Notes: generated from the letters alone by a model not told the origin. A stretch of DNA of 64,000 nucleotides from Snodgrassella alvi (GCF_002777425.1 NZ_MDVC01000055.1:41746-105745), one strand, 5' to 3'. Counted from the first letter of the stretch, positions 9,571 to 19,259 are shown. Translations and numbers: made by a program.

Positions 9571-9605
9571 TTCTCTTTCGTTTTTATTCAGGAAAGCATG
9601 TTGCC

Positions 9606-11057
9606 ATGGGTGTGCAGAAAGACTCCGCCAAAGAGTCAGGTTTATCTGATTTACTCGCAGATATGGTTAACCATTATCAACATCCCGCCGCTACCACAGC
9701 GACGGCTTCCCCAACTTCCAGCGCAGTAGTTACGCCGGTTGTTCCCACTGCTGTATCGGAGCAACCGGTGTCACAGGTTTCGCCAGTTAAAGAAAAGGCA
9801 ACAGTACCAGTTGCAGAAAAGATACTAGCTCCTGAGATCGATAAAACAGTAAAATCCAGAAATATAATGCCAAAATCATACACAACAGATGTCAGTACAA
9901 GTGCCCCTGCCACTCTGGAGCGGGAAACTATCCATATACATCCGGTACTGGAAAAAATGGCTGCGGAAGCTGTACGTCTGAATGCCGCAGATATCTTTAT
10001 CAGCCCGGGCTTTCCGCCGTCCTGGAAAGTTGATGGCAAAATCGTGCCAGCCCCAACCAAGCCTTTAACCGGAGAAGAAACTGCTAAAATTGCCATGTCA
10101 ACCATGACAACGGCTCAACGTCAGCGGTTTATGGTAGAACTGGATTTGAACTACTCCATAATTGCTAAAAATGGCGTGCGTTTCAGGGTTAATGCTTATC
10201 ATGAACAGAGTCGGGTTGGCTTGGTGTTGCGCCGGATTACCACCGATATTCCTACTACCGAAAGCCTTTTTCTGCCGAAAGTGCTGAATGAACTGGTGAT
10301 GAAAAAACGTGGTCTGATTATTCTGGCAGGCCCTACCGGTAGCGGTAAATCCACCACCATGGCTGCCATGCTGGACTATCGCAATGCCAATTCCGCCGGT
10401 CATATTCTGACTATTGAAGATCCAATTGAATATATCCACAAACCTAAGAAAAGTATTATTACCCACCGTGAAGTAGGTGTGGATACGCTAAGCTGGGACA
10501 ATGCCATGCAAAGCGCCCTGCGTGAAGCACCTGATGTTGTCTGTGTGGGCGAGGTGCGCAGTGATGAAAGCATGGCGTATGCCTTGAAACTGGCGCAAAC
10601 CGGTCACCTGTGTTTCTTTACCGTGCATGCCAGCAGTGCCAATCAGGCCATTGAGCGTATTCTGAATTTCTATCCCGAAGAACAGCATAAACAAGTGCTG
10701 ATGGATTTGGCGCTGAATCTGGTATGCATTATCGGCCAGCGTTTGGCCACGAAAAAAGGTGGAAGAGGCCGCCGTGCCGTGATTGACCTGTTAATCAATA
10801 CAGCTACTGTTCAGGACTATATCTACAAAGGCAAATTAATGCAGATAAAAGAACTGATGGCCAAATCAGGTAATGATGGTATGCAAACTTTTGATCAGTG
10901 TCTGTTTCAGCTATATGCTGATGGTATCATAGATTTTGAAGAAGCTTTGCGCCAAGCTGATTCACCTAATGATTTACGCTTGCGGATTAATTTGTATGAG
11001 CAGGGTGAAAAAGGTGCAGCAATCTTCAATACAGGGGCAGAGCTGAACCTGATTTAG
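9606..11057 (+). CDS. pilU: PilT/PilU family type IV pilus ATPase with a long N-terminal linker
   Basis: PilU works with PilT as an accessory retraction ATPase. The core from about residue 112 carries HPVLEKMAAEAVRLNAADIF, a Walker A AGPTGSGKST, the TIEDPIEYIH Asp box, the Walker B APDVVCVGEVRS and the His box TVHASSANQAIER. Ahead of it lie about 110 residues rich in Ala, Thr, Val, Pro and Ser, which look disordered; typical PilU proteins, as I recall, are about 370-410 residues and this one is 483. I chose ATG9606, with AGGAAAG about 10 bases upstream; the frame stays open back into pilT, but that part is pilT read out of frame. Confidence 0.88.
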   Translation: MGVQKDSAKESGLSDLLADMVNHYQHPAATTATASPTSSAVVTPVVPTAVSEQPVSQVSPVKEKATVPVAEKILAPEIDKTVKSRNIMPKSYTTDVSTSAPATLERETIHIHPVLEKMAAEAVRLNAADIFISPGFPPSWKVDGKIVPAPTKPLTGEETAKIAMSTMTTAQRQRFMVELDLNYSIIAKNGVRFRVNAYHEQSRVGLVLRRITTDIPTTESLFLPKVLNELVMKKRGLIILAGPTGSGKSTTMAAMLDYRNANSAGHILTIEDPIEYIHKPKKSIITHREVGVDTLSWDNAMQSALREAPDVVCVGEVRSDESMAYALKLAQTGHLCFFTVHASSANQAIERILNFYPEEQHKQVLMDLALNLVCIIGQRLATKKGGRGRRAVIDLLINTATVQDYIYKGKLMQIKELMAKSGNDGMQTFDQCLFQLYADGIIDFEEALRQADSPNDLRLRINLYEQGEKGAAIFNTGAELNLI

Positions 11058-11103
11058 ATCGATATAAATCCAGTTAATTTCTTGTTAACCTTACAATTTT
11101 ATT

Positions 11104-11128
11104 CAGGCAAAGCTACCAGCTTTGCCTG
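11104..11128 (+). terminator. Likely terminator after pilU
   Basis: An 11-bp perfect stem (11104-11114 with 11118-11128) with a 3-nt loop is followed by a mixed T-rich tail (TTGTATTAT). The stem is strong but the tail is imperfect. Confidence 0.6.
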
Positions 11129-11188
11129 TTGTATTATAGGCTGTAAATCATCCAGCCTGTGAACTGTATCACGGGATAGTAAAGCACC

Positions 11189-11893
11189 ATGAAAGCTATG
11201 ATTCTGGCTGCCGGACGCGGCGAACGTATGCGGCCGCTTACCGATACCATTCCCAAGCCCTTGCTGAACGTGGGTAGAATACCATTAATCGGCCATCATT
11301 TGCAGCGCTTACAGGCTGCTGGTTTCCGCGATATTGTGATTAATCATGCGTGGCTGGGACAACAAATCGAAGCCACTCTGGGTACAGGATGTGCCTACGG
11401 AGTGAATATTCGTTATTCAGCTGAAAAAGAAGGTGGTCTGGAAACTGCCGGCGGGATTGCCACTGCCTTACCTCTACTTGGCTGTAAGCCGTTTCTAGTT
11501 ATTAACGGCGATGTATTAACCGATATAGATTTTGCACAGGCCTTAAAGATCGGTGAAAGAATACAACAAACGGGTAAGCTGGCGCATTTATGGCTGGTTG
11601 ATAACCCGAAACATCATCCAGAAGGTGATTTTAGCCTAACCCAAACAGGGGATGTAACCGAACAACAACCTTATAATCCGACATTAACCTTTAGTGGCGT
11701 TGGCGTTTATCATCCAGCCTTATTTAATAATATTCAGCCACACACTCGGGCTAGACTGGCACCTTTATTGCGTACTGCCATGCAGACAGATCAGGTTAGT
11801 GGCGAATATCATGCTGGCTACTGGCTGGATGTGGGAACAGTAGAAAGATTGAATCAGGCCAATCAATGGGTTATTGAAAGTGGTGGCGAATAA
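11189..11893 (+). CDS. murU: N-acetylmuramate alpha-1-phosphate uridylyltransferase
   Basis: MurU makes UDP-MurNAc from MurNAc-1-phosphate and UTP in the cell-wall recycling route that bypasses de novo synthesis and so affects fosfomycin tolerance. The 234-residue protein is a short nucleotidyltransferase with the signature AGRGERMRPLT (8-18) and PKPLL, the INHAWLGQQI segment near 52, ETAGGIATALPLLG near 88, the VINGDVLTD metal-binding aspartate near 107 and GYWLDVGTVERL near the end. From memory, these agree closely with Pseudomonas MurU. A generic sugar-1-phosphate nucleotidyltransferase is the alternative. It stands alone between pilU and ruvC. Confidence 0.78.
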   Translation: MKAMILAAGRGERMRPLTDTIPKPLLNVGRIPLIGHHLQRLQAAGFRDIVINHAWLGQQIEATLGTGCAYGVNIRYSAEKEGGLETAGGIATALPLLGCKPFLVINGDVLTDIDFAQALKIGERIQQTGKLAHLWLVDNPKHHPEGDFSLTQTGDVTEQQPYNPTLTFSGVGVYHPALFNNIQPHTRARLAPLLRTAMQTDQVSGEYHAGYWLDVGTVERLNQANQWVIESGGE

Positions 11894-12019
11894 TTAACAA
11901 GTCTGTCCAATATACGGTAACATTATTTATTCAACTGGCGGATATTCGTTTTTACAGGATATTTGATTTTCCTGCCAGTACTAATCCTTGTTTTTCCGCG
12001 ATTAAGCAGTAGTATAAGC

Positions 12020-12571
12020 ATGCAAACACAGCAGTCTGAGCAAACCACTATCCGTATTTTAGGTGTCGATCCCGGGAGTCGTGTTACCGGTTTTGGGGTT
12101 ATTGATGTCATTGGCCGCCAGCACATCTACGTTGCCTCTGGCTGTATTAAAACTGCTGCGGGCGCTACTTTAGCTGAGCGTATCCGGGTGATTGTGCGCA
12201 ATTTACAAGAAGTTATATCTACCTATCAACCTACCCAAACTGCTATAGAACAGGTATTTGTCAATGTTAATCCGGCGGCCACTCTCGTATTGGGACAGGC
12301 GCGGGGCGCGGCAATAGCCGCACTGACACTGGGCGAATTACCGGTATTTGAATACACTGCCCTGCAAGTAAAGCAGGCAGTAGTGGGGCAGGGTAAAGCG
12401 GCCAAAGAACAGGTACAGCATATGGTAGTACAAATGCTGTCCCTGTCTGGTACACCGCAGGCTGATGCTGCGGATGCGCTGGCTGTTGCACTAACTCATG
12501 CATTACGCAATTACAGCCTCGCCTCCAGAATTCAGCAGGGACTAACCATTAAATCCGGTCGCTTCCGTTAA
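12020..12571 (+). CDS. ruvC: Crossover junction endodeoxyribonuclease RuvC
   Basis: RuvC dimers resolve Holliday junctions during recombination by symmetric nicks. The best start is ATG12020, giving 183 residues; the upstream in-frame extension is hydrophobic and unlike the family. The four acidic catalytic residues are visible: the Asp in LGVDPGS, the Glu in IEQVFVN, and the two Asp of the C-terminal [14 protein letters not shown]. No ruvA or ruvB is adjacent. Confidence 0.95.
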   Translation: MQTQQSEQTTIRILGVDPGSRVTGFGVIDVIGRQHIYVASGCIKTAAGATLAERIRVIVRNLQEVISTYQPTQTAIEQVFVNVNPAATLVLGQARGAAIAALTLGELPVFEYTALQVKQAVVGQGKAAKEQVQHMVVQMLSLSGTPQADAADALAVALTHALRNYSLASRIQQGLTIKSGRFR

Positions 12572-12705
12572 ATCCTGTGAGCCACACAACATCCCACCGC
12601 TTTAAGGTGGTTGGTCTGCGCATTGAGCAAAATTAATCATCCTGCCTGACCTTTGCTCCGAAAAGACAAGATAATAATCAATCCCAATTACTGTGTGTCT
12701 TAAAC

Positions 12706-13491
12706 CTATAAGGCAGTAGGTGGCAGATAAATTGTAAATTCATTAATCGGTTGAAGCAGCACACTATACGGGTGCTGTTGTTCATCTTCATTAACCAGTT
12801 TCATTCGGCTTAGCAAGCCAAATCGTGCCGATTCAAGTTTGGCTGGTTTCACGTCCAGACGATCATGCCAAACCCGGTAAGTACCCAATTTACCATTGCG
12901 GCGGTAATAAAAACCCGCCAGCGGGTGAGTCAGATAAACCAGTGCGGTTTCGCTATCAGGAAAACCCTGAAAATGAAATTCCTGATCAGGTTGCTGGCTT
13001 AATTGTACCTGAGCGGGTGCCCAATCTGCCTGTGTATGCATTTCATAGTGCCGGTAGCAGCCAGAATGCTGGTCAAAATCACAATTAAAACTCATTTTGC
13101 CTGGGTGCCACGGTAGCTTCCACACATGGCGAGGTACCATAATGGTCCACGAATCCAAGGTTGTACCCAAAAACCAGACACAGCGTTCCCCAGTAGTGGC
13201 ATCAATGATGTAAATCCGGTAATTGGTTTGCCCCATGGTGAAAACAGGAAAAGGATAAACTGCCGAGGTAAAATCCACATCCATAAAGGGTACCACTGAT
13301 AGCAAACCTTTTTCCTGACCATCAATCATGACACTATCTAGCTGGAAACGTGGCGGGAATAATCCGGCAAACTTATGTGCATCAACGGCATAAGTAATAA
13401 TGGCAAAATGTTTCAACTTACAGTCTACATCAATTCCAGATGGTGCCGGTCGTGGATGCAAAAAATCCTTGAATTTAAGTGACGTTAGCAT
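12706..13491 (-). CDS. DUF2071-type (acetoacetate decarboxylase-like) conserved protein
   Basis: This 261-residue soluble protein resembles the YqjF/DUF2071 group, which share an acetoacetate decarboxylase-like beta fold but have no settled activity. It has no signal peptide or membrane segment. Visible blocks include VPFMDVDFTSAVYPFP near 67, NYRIYI near 90, the WFLGTTLDS stretch near 106 and the FYYRRNGK segment near 195, all aromatic-rich as expected for such a barrel. It is transcribed away from dprA and has no partner gene nearby. The family assignment rests on pattern memory. Confidence 0.6.
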   Translation of the reverse strand: MLTSLKFKDFLHPRPAPSGIDVDCKLKHFAIITYAVDAHKFAGLFPPRFQLDSVMIDGQEKGLLSVVPFMDVDFTSAVYPFPVFTMGQTNYRIYIIDATTGERCVWFLGTTLDSWTIMVPRHVWKLPWHPGKMSFNCDFDQHSGCYRHYEMHTQADWAPAQVQLSQQPDQEFHFQGFPDSETALVYLTHPLAGFYYRRNGKLGTYRVWHDRLDVKPAKLESARFGLLSRMKLVNEDEQQHPYSVLLQPINEFTIYLPPTAL

Positions 13492-13846
13492 ATATATACC
13501 TTTGATCCTTATCCCGAAAGTCTAAACATCATCAAATTACCGTGGTGTTCACATGATTAAGTATACATATATGTGTTTACAAAAACAAACATAAATTTAT
13601 ACATTTTTAGATTGATAATAACTGGATGAGCAAAGTTTTAATTTATATTTCAAATAAAAAATTTTAATTTTGATTTGAAATATAAATTAGGATCCATAAT
13701 AATTAAATAAATTAATAATTTATATTGGATAAGTTGATAATTATATTTAATATAAATAATATTCGGCCACTATATTTAAATAATCAATTGTTCTATAAAC
13801 TTACTTTTGTCATAATTAATAAAATATTTAATGTAAGATAATGTAA
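13492..13846. other. Very AT-rich intergenic region upstream of dprA
   Basis: Mostly A and T, with no frame beyond chance. It contains a long perfect inverted repeat at 13639-13689 (listed separately) and must hold divergent promoters for the DUF2071 gene and dprA, which I cannot place reliably in such biased sequence. Confidence 0.5.
13639..13689. repeat. 17-bp perfect inverted repeat with 17-nt loop
   Basis: The left arm 13639-13655 (TAATTTATATTTCAAAT) is the exact reverse complement of the right arm 13673-13689. It lacks the GC core of a terminator and lies between divergent genes, so it may be a cruciform-forming or protein-binding site, or a decayed mobile repeat. Confidence 0.7.
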
Positions 13847-15028
13847 ATGAATGAGCAAGAGCGCTGTGCATGGATTGAGCTGGCTTTAACTCCATATATA
13901 GGCAGCGAAACATTTCTGCGCCTACTGAACCATTTTGGTTCAGCACAAGCCATACTGTCTGCAAATATTGCTGAAATTAAACCTTTCCTGCTTCGCACGC
14001 AGGCTAGCCGGTACTGGCGTAGTGACGAGGCCAGACAGGCTGCAGAAGCCGCCCTGACATGGGAGCAATCCCATGCCGATGCCCGGCTGTTATTGCTGAC
14101 CGATAATGATTATCCAACACTGCTAACTGAAGGACTGACACCACCGCCATTATTATTTATCCGTGGCAACAGCCAATGCCTGCACCAGCCATCACTAGCC
14201 ATAGTCGGCAGCCGCCATGCAACACCACAGGCAATGCGCATCGCCCGTGATTTTGCCAAGGCACTAGCACAAAAGGGAATTGCCGTTATCTCCGGAATGG
14301 CCGATGGTATTGATACTGCTGCCCATCAGGGTGCATTGTTGGGTACAGGGGGCACCATTGCTGTCTGGGGCACCGGAATTGACCGTGTGTATCCGGCACG
14401 CAACAAGGCTCTGGCTGCACAGATTGCTGCACATGGCTGCATTATTTCTGAATTTCCGTTAGGTACCCGTTCTTTGGCAGGTAATTTTCCCCGACGCAAT
14501 CGCTTGATTGCGGCACTGAGTCAGGGTACGCTAGTAATAGAGGCTGCAACCGAATCAGGTTCATTAATTACCGCACGTCTGGCAGGTGAAATGGGTCGGG
14601 AAGTCATGGCGATACCGGGCTCGATTGATAATCCTTTAAGTAAAGGCTGTCACGCACTGATTAAACAGGGGGCCAGACTGGTAGAAAATCTGGAGGATAT
14701 TCTGCAGGAATGCCCTTTACTCTTGCAAAAACCGCATTTGCAATCATATAGCAGCCAATCTACCCCACAAGTATCCTCAATCAGTACGCCATCCTCAAGC
14801 ATTGGTAATCCTGAAGATTTATCATTGGCCAGTGCGCCTGTGTCTGCACTCAGCCCGATGGAACAGCAGATTCTGGCCGGACTGGGTTACAGTGTGGTTC
14901 ACCCGGACACACTGGTTACAACACTTGGCATGGCTGCAACAGATGTGTATGCTCATCTGGTAGCACTGGAACTTGGTGGCTGGATTACTGCCCTGCCGGG
15001 CGGTTGTTATCAACGCATTAAATCTTGA
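13847..15028 (+). CDS. dprA: DNA processing protein DprA
   Basis: DprA binds incoming single-stranded DNA during natural transformation and loads RecA on it. The 393-residue protein has an N-terminal helix-hairpin region (to about 90), a Rossmann-like core with VGSRHATPQAMRIA near 121, SGMADGIDTAAHQGAL near 150, GTGIDRVYPARN near 180 and FPRRNRLIAALSQGTLVIEA near 215, and a C-terminal winged-helix (DML1-like) domain from about 325. It heads the conserved dprA-smg-topA run and overlaps the start region of smg. With pilT and pilU nearby, it points to natural competence. Confidence 0.95.
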   Translation: MNEQERCAWIELALTPYIGSETFLRLLNHFGSAQAILSANIAEIKPFLLRTQASRYWRSDEARQAAEAALTWEQSHADARLLLLTDNDYPTLLTEGLTPPPLLFIRGNSQCLHQPSLAIVGSRHATPQAMRIARDFAKALAQKGIAVISGMADGIDTAAHQGALLGTGGTIAVWGTGIDRVYPARNKALAAQIAAHGCIISEFPLGTRSLAGNFPRRNRLIAALSQGTLVIEAATESGSLITARLAGEMGREVMAIPGSIDNPLSKGCHALIKQGARLVENLEDILQECPLLLQKPHLQSYSSQSTPQVSSISTPSSSIGNPEDLSLASAPVSALSPMEQQILAGLGYSVVHPDTLVTTLGMAATDVYAHLVALELGGWITALPGGCYQRIKS

Positions 15029-15039
15029 AAGGAAAGCAA

Positions 15040-15498
15040 ATGATTGATGTAATAGCGTTTTTGATTGAGCACTTTCAAGACGTTGATGCATTCCCTCCGC
15101 GTAAAGATCTGGGTGCACTGCTGGAAGAAGTAGGTTTCAATGATGAAGAAATTGGTGACGCATTATCGTGTCTGGATTATTTGCGTTTTGAACCAGTGAT
15201 TCCGGCAGAAATATTACGCAGCAGTACAGGGACACGCATTTACAATAATGAAGAACTGGATGCACTGCCTCTGGATGTACGTGGTCTGATACATTTTCTG
15301 GAGCAGAATGGCGCACTTAAGCCAGAGCAGCGCGAATTTGTACTCAACGCCCTGATGAACTTACCTTACGAAGACATCACGGTAGATCATGCCAAAGTGT
15401 TAGCTTTGTTGGTATTATGGGCACATCGTTCAGAATTACCGGTACTAATCGGCGATGAATTAATGGCTGCACTTAATGGTGAGGCCATAATGCAGTAA
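15040..15498 (+). CDS. smg: Smg family protein
   Basis: Smg is a small acidic conserved protein of unknown activity, nearly always encoded between dprA and topA. ATG15040 gives 152 residues, with the family's MIDVIAFLIEHF start and an AAAGGAAAG ribosome site just upstream; a TTG start at 15025 overlapping the dprA stop is less likely. No catalytic motif is visible. Confidence 0.88.
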   Translation: MIDVIAFLIEHFQDVDAFPPRKDLGALLEEVGFNDEEIGDALSCLDYLRFEPVIPAEILRSSTGTRIYNNEELDALPLDVRGLIHFLEQNGALKPEQREFVLNALMNLPYEDITVDHAKVLALLVLWAHRSELPVLIGDELMAALNGEAIMQ

Positions 15499-15524
15499 AA
15501 TTACTGACAGCGATACAGTATTTG

Positions 15525-15557
15525 AAAGCTTTCAGTCAGTACGTCTGAAAGCTTTTT
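15525..15557 (+). terminator. Terminator after smg
   Basis: An 11-bp perfect stem AAAGCTTTCAG/CTGAAAGCTTT with a 9-nt loop ends in a T5 run. It separates dprA-smg from topA. Confidence 0.8.
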
Positions 15558-15640
15558 GCTTTGTCCAAGCGTATTTATTAGAATAAACCAGACTAACAAC
15601 ATATCACAAATACTTAAATTACGAATGTGAGCCTGAACGA

Positions 15641-17935
15641 ATGGCAAAAAACCTGTTGATTGTTGAATCTCCATCTAAAGCCAAGACGCTGAAAAAATAT
15701 TTAGGCAGCGATTTTGAAATTCTGGCTTCTTATGGCCATGTGCGCGATCTGGTGCCCAAAAGTGGTGCCGTGGATCCAGAAAATGACTTTGCCATGAAAT
15801 ATCAGCTTGTCAGCCGCAATGCCAAACATCTGGATGCCATTGTTGCTGCGGCCAAAGAAGCAGATGCACTGTATCTGGCTACCGACCCGGATAGGGAAGG
15901 TGAAGCCATTTCCTGGCATTTACAGGAGATACTCAAATCCAAGCGTGGGTTGAAAAACCTGCATCCAAAGCGGGTAGTATTCCATGAAGTAACCAAAAAA
16001 GCCGTGCTGGAGGCCGTTGCTCATCCGCGTGAACTGTCACAAACACTGGTAGATGCACAACAGACACGACGAGCACTGGATTATCTGGTTGGCTTTAATC
16101 TGTCGCCACTATTATGGAAAAAAATTCGCCGTGGTTTGTCTGCTGGCAGAGTACAAAGTCCGGCGTTACGCATGATTTGTGAGCGTGAGCAGGAAATCCG
16201 CGAATTTACTGCCCAGGAATACTGGACTGTACATCTGGACAGCCATAAGGCGCGTACCAAATTTACCGCCAAATTAACCCACTGGCAGGGGCAGAAACTG
16301 GAACAGTTTGATATCCCAGATGAAGCCCAGCAGCAGGAAATTGTAAATGCACTGGACGGACAGCAGGCACATGTGTCCAAAGTGGAAAAGAAAAAGCGCA
16401 GCCGGAATCCAGCTGCTCCTTTTACCACTTCAACCATGCAACAGGAAGCAGTACGCAAGCTGAGCATGACCACAGACCGTACTATGCGTACTGCCCAGCA
16501 ATTATATGAAGGGGTGGATGTCGGACAGGGTGCAGTGGGGCTGATTACCTACATGCGTACCGACTCAGTTAGCCTGTCTGACGATGCCGTAGTTGAAATA
16601 CGTCATTATATTGACAACAAAATTGGCAGCGAATATCTGCCATCTGCACCGAAGATTTACAAAACCAAATCCAAAAATGCACAGGAAGCGCACGAAGCTA
16701 TTCGCCCAACCTCAGTCTATCGTACGCCAGAAGAAGTAAAACCTTTCCTGACTGCTGACCAGTTTCGCCTGTATCAGATGATCTGGCAGCGTGCAGTGGC
16801 CTGCCAAATGGCGCCTGCCCGTTTTGATACTACCAGCGTCGATATTGTAGTTGGTAAAGGTATCTTCCGAGTAACCGGTCAGGTACAGACTTTTGCCGGT
16901 TTTCTCAGCGTATACGAAGAAGGCGTGGACGACAGCGAAGATGAAGAAAATGCCAAAAAATTGCCAGAACTGCATGAAGGCGACAATCTGCCGGTCGACA
17001 GAATTTTTGGCGAACAGCATTTTACCCAGCCACCACCACGTTACTCTGAAGCCAGTCTGGTTAAAGCACTGGAAGAATATGGTATCGGCCGGCCATCAAC
17101 CTATGCCAGTATTATTTCCACGCTGAAAGAACGTGAATACGTTACTCTGGAACAGAAGCGTTTTCTGCCTACTGATACCGGTGAAGTAGTCAACAAATTC
17201 CTGACTGAGCATTTCGGCCAGTATGTAGATTACAATTTTACTGCCAGACTGGAAAACCAGCTGGATGACATTGCCGGCGGCAAACGGGAATGGAAGCCAG
17301 TAATGCAACAATTCTGGAAAGGATTTGACAAAGAAATCAAGGCCAAGGAAGATATTCCGCGTGCAGAGCTCACCGCCGAAAATCTGGATGAAATCTGCCC
17401 AAAATGTAGTGCACACCAATTACAGATTAAATTTGGTAAACGGGGTCGTTTTATAGCATGTAGCGGCTACCCAGAGTGTGACTACACCCGTAACGTTAAT
17501 GAAACTGCCGAAGAAGCGGCCAAGGCGGCAGAAGAGCCTACCGTAGTAGAAGGGCGCAACTGTCCGAAGTGTGAAGGACAGCTGGTTTACAAGCGCGGAC
17601 GTTATGGCAAATTCATTGGTTGTGCCAATTATCCAAAATGTAAATATATTGAGCCACTGGAAAAACCCAAAGATACCGGCATTGAATGTCCGAAATGCCA
17701 TAAAGGCAACCTCATTGAGCGTAAAAGCCGCTATGGAAAGCTATTTTATAGTTGTAACACCTATCCGGATTGTGACTATGCAGTGTGGAATCCACCAATT
17801 AATGAGCCCTGTCCGCAATGTAGTTGGCCAATATTAACCATCAAAACCACCAAGCGACGTGGCACTGAAAAAGTGTGTCCGCAAAAAGAATGTGGTTATA
17901 CGGAACAAATTGAACCGCCTGCACCAAAAGAATAA
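15641..17935 (+). CDS. topA: DNA topoisomerase I
   Basis: TopA relaxes negative supercoils by single-strand passage. The 764 residues are close to Neisseria TopA. The N-terminal TOPRIM domain has the conserved Glu in IVESPSK and the TDPDREGEAIS acidic triad at 81-91. The active-site tyrosine is Tyr304 in LITYMRTDS. The C-terminus carries four Cys4 zinc-ribbon motifs from about 587: CPKC/CSGYPEC, CPKC/CANYPKC, CPKC/CNTYPDC and CPQC/CPQKEC. It is probably transcribed alone, between two hairpin terminators. Confidence 0.97.
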   Translation: MAKNLLIVESPSKAKTLKKYLGSDFEILASYGHVRDLVPKSGAVDPENDFAMKYQLVSRNAKHLDAIVAAAKEADALYLATDPDREGEAISWHLQEILKSKRGLKNLHPKRVVFHEVTKKAVLEAVAHPRELSQTLVDAQQTRRALDYLVGFNLSPLLWKKIRRGLSAGRVQSPALRMICEREQEIREFTAQEYWTVHLDSHKARTKFTAKLTHWQGQKLEQFDIPDEAQQQEIVNALDGQQAHVSKVEKKKRSRNPAAPFTTSTMQQEAVRKLSMTTDRTMRTAQQLYEGVDVGQGAVGLITYMRTDSVSLSDDAVVEIRHYIDNKIGSEYLPSAPKIYKTKSKNAQEAHEAIRPTSVYRTPEEVKPFLTADQFRLYQMIWQRAVACQMAPARFDTTSVDIVVGKGIFRVTGQVQTFAGFLSVYEEGVDDSEDEENAKKLPELHEGDNLPVDRIFGEQHFTQPPPRYSEASLVKALEEYGIGRPSTYASIISTLKEREYVTLEQKRFLPTDTGEVVNKFLTEHFGQYVDYNFTARLENQLDDIAGGKREWKPVMQQFWKGFDKEIKAKEDIPRAELTAENLDEICPKCSAHQLQIKFGKRGRFIACSGYPECDYTRNVNETAEEAAKAAEEPTVVEGRNCPKCEGQLVYKRGRYGKFIGCANYPKCKYIEPLEKPKDTGIECPKCHKGNLIERKSRYGKLFYSCNTYPDCDYAVWNPPINEPCPQCSWPILTIKTTKRRGTEKVCPQKECGYTEQIEPPAPKE

Positions 17936-17965
17936 AACAGGCACCTCAAAGTAATTAAATTTATC

Positions 17966-17996
17966 GAGACTTTCAGAATGCCTGAAAGTCTTTTTT
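17966..17996 (+). terminator. Terminator after topA
   Basis: A 9-bp perfect stem GACTTTCAG/CTGAAAGTC with a 5-nt loop is followed by a T6 run. It lies only 17 bases ahead of the rsmD start codon. Confidence 0.88.
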
Positions 17997-18012
17997 ATCG
18001 GAGTAAACTCAC

Positions 18013-18576
18013 GTGGCAAAAGTACAGCAACAGCATCGCAATCAGGTGCGTATCATTGGTGGCACACACCGGGGTCGTAAATTAACCTTTCCGGCTGCTG
18101 ATGGCCTGCGCCCGACTGCCGATAGTGTGCGTGAACGTCTGTTTAACTGGCTAGGACAGGACTTAACTGGTATGGCTGTACTGGATCTTTTTGCCGGTAG
18201 CGGAGTGATGGGGCTGGAAGCTGCTTCCAGAAGAGCCAGAACAGTTACCCTGATAGAAAAAAATCGTCAGGTGGCTGCTGCAATAAAAAACAATCTGCAA
18301 CAATTGAATTTTAGTCAGGTAGTGCTCATCTGTACTGATGCACAGAGTTTTCTCGCGAATAACCGTCAGCATTTTGACGTAGTGTTTCTTGATCCGCCTT
18401 ATGTCTGGCAGCAATGGCATGAGCTCTTAGACGCCATTGTCCCGCATCTGCAGCCACAGGCACGTGTCTATCTGGAAAGCAGCACATTACCCACATTACC
18501 ATCAGGCTGGCAGCTGCTGCGAGAGGGAAAGTCAGGTATAAGCCGTTTTGAATTATTAACTTACCGCAACGAATAG
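18013..18576 (+). CDS. rsmD: 16S rRNA (guanine966-N2)-methyltransferase
   Basis: RsmD methylates G966 of 16S rRNA in the small subunit, using S-adenosylmethionine. The 187-residue protein starts with GTG at 18013, after a GGAG ribosome site. It shows RIIGGTHRGRKL near 13, RPTADSVRERLFNWL near 34, the SAM-binding DLFAGSGVMGLEA near 57 and the catalytic DPPY near 120. It sits between topA and the ferredoxin, each with its own signals. Confidence 0.93.
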   Translation: MAKVQQQHRNQVRIIGGTHRGRKLTFPAADGLRPTADSVRERLFNWLGQDLTGMAVLDLFAGSGVMGLEAASRRARTVTLIEKNRQVAAAIKNNLQQLNFSQVVLICTDAQSFLANNRQHFDVVFLDPPYVWQQWHELLDAIVPHLQPQARVYLESSTLPTLPSGWQLLREGKSGISRFELLTYRNE

Positions 18577-18620
18577 ATGGCATAAACAGATAGCTGCTAA
18601 CCGGGGTAGAGGCAAAATAA

Positions 18621-18629
18621 TGTTATAAT
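18621..18629 (+). promoter_or_regulatory. Extended -10 promoter before the ferredoxin
   Basis: TGTTATAAT fits an extended -10 element (TGn-TATAAT) 46 bases ahead of the ferredoxin start. There is no good -35 hexamer, which such promoters can lack. Confidence 0.5.
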
Positions 18630-18665
18630 CCGCGCCCAATGGTTTTGAGTTAAATTTAACGATAA

Positions 18666-18929
<264 letters not shown>

Positions 18930-18999
18930 ATTTATTCCGGCTGAAATGCATTTGAAACAGTTAATTATTATTTTGGGCAAAAAAAATTGCTCAATAGAC

Positions 19000-19028
19000 T
19001 TGACGAAGATGCAAATGAACATTATCAT
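19000..19028 (+). promoter_or_regulatory. Sigma-70 promoter of the Tyr-Gly-Thr-tuf unit
   Basis: TTGACG (19000-19005), a 17-bp spacer and TATCAT (19023-19028) place the transcription start just before the tRNA-Tyr gene at 19042. Confidence 0.75.
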
Positions 19029-19041
19029 GCCGTTCTCTTTT

Positions 19042-19125
19042 GGAGGGATTCCCGAGCGGCCAAAGGGGGCAGACTGTAAATCTGTTGCGAAAGCTTCGAA
19101 GGTTCGAATCCTTCTCCCTCCACCA
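19042..19125 (+). tRNA. tRNA-Tyr (GTA)
   Basis: Class II tRNA with a long variable arm, acceptor GGAGGGA/TCCCTCC, anticodon GTA and encoded CCA. It is first in the tRNA-tuf operon. Confidence 0.96.
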
Positions 19126-19164
19126 AAATTCCAGTCTTACTTGGAGTAGTTTTTAAGTAAGTAT

Positions 19165-19238
19165 GCGGGTGTAGCTCAATGGTAGAGCAGAAGCCTTCCA
19201 AGCTTACGGTGAGGGTTCGATTCCCTTCACCCGCTCCA
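19165..19238 (+). tRNA. tRNA-Gly (TCC)
   Basis: Acceptor GCGGGTG/CACCCGC, anticodon loop CTTCCAA (anticodon TCC) and encoded CCA. It is second in the operon. Confidence 0.96.
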
Positions 19239-19259
19239 GATAAGTAAATACCGCCGTAT

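Noticed and set aside
9483..9605. A longer start for pilU inside the pilT 3' end
   Set aside because: The extension is pilT coding sequence read in another frame; ATG9606 has a ribosome site.
12594..12613. Hairpin after ruvC as a terminator
   Set aside because: The stem is only five base pairs with a seven-base loop and no T-run.
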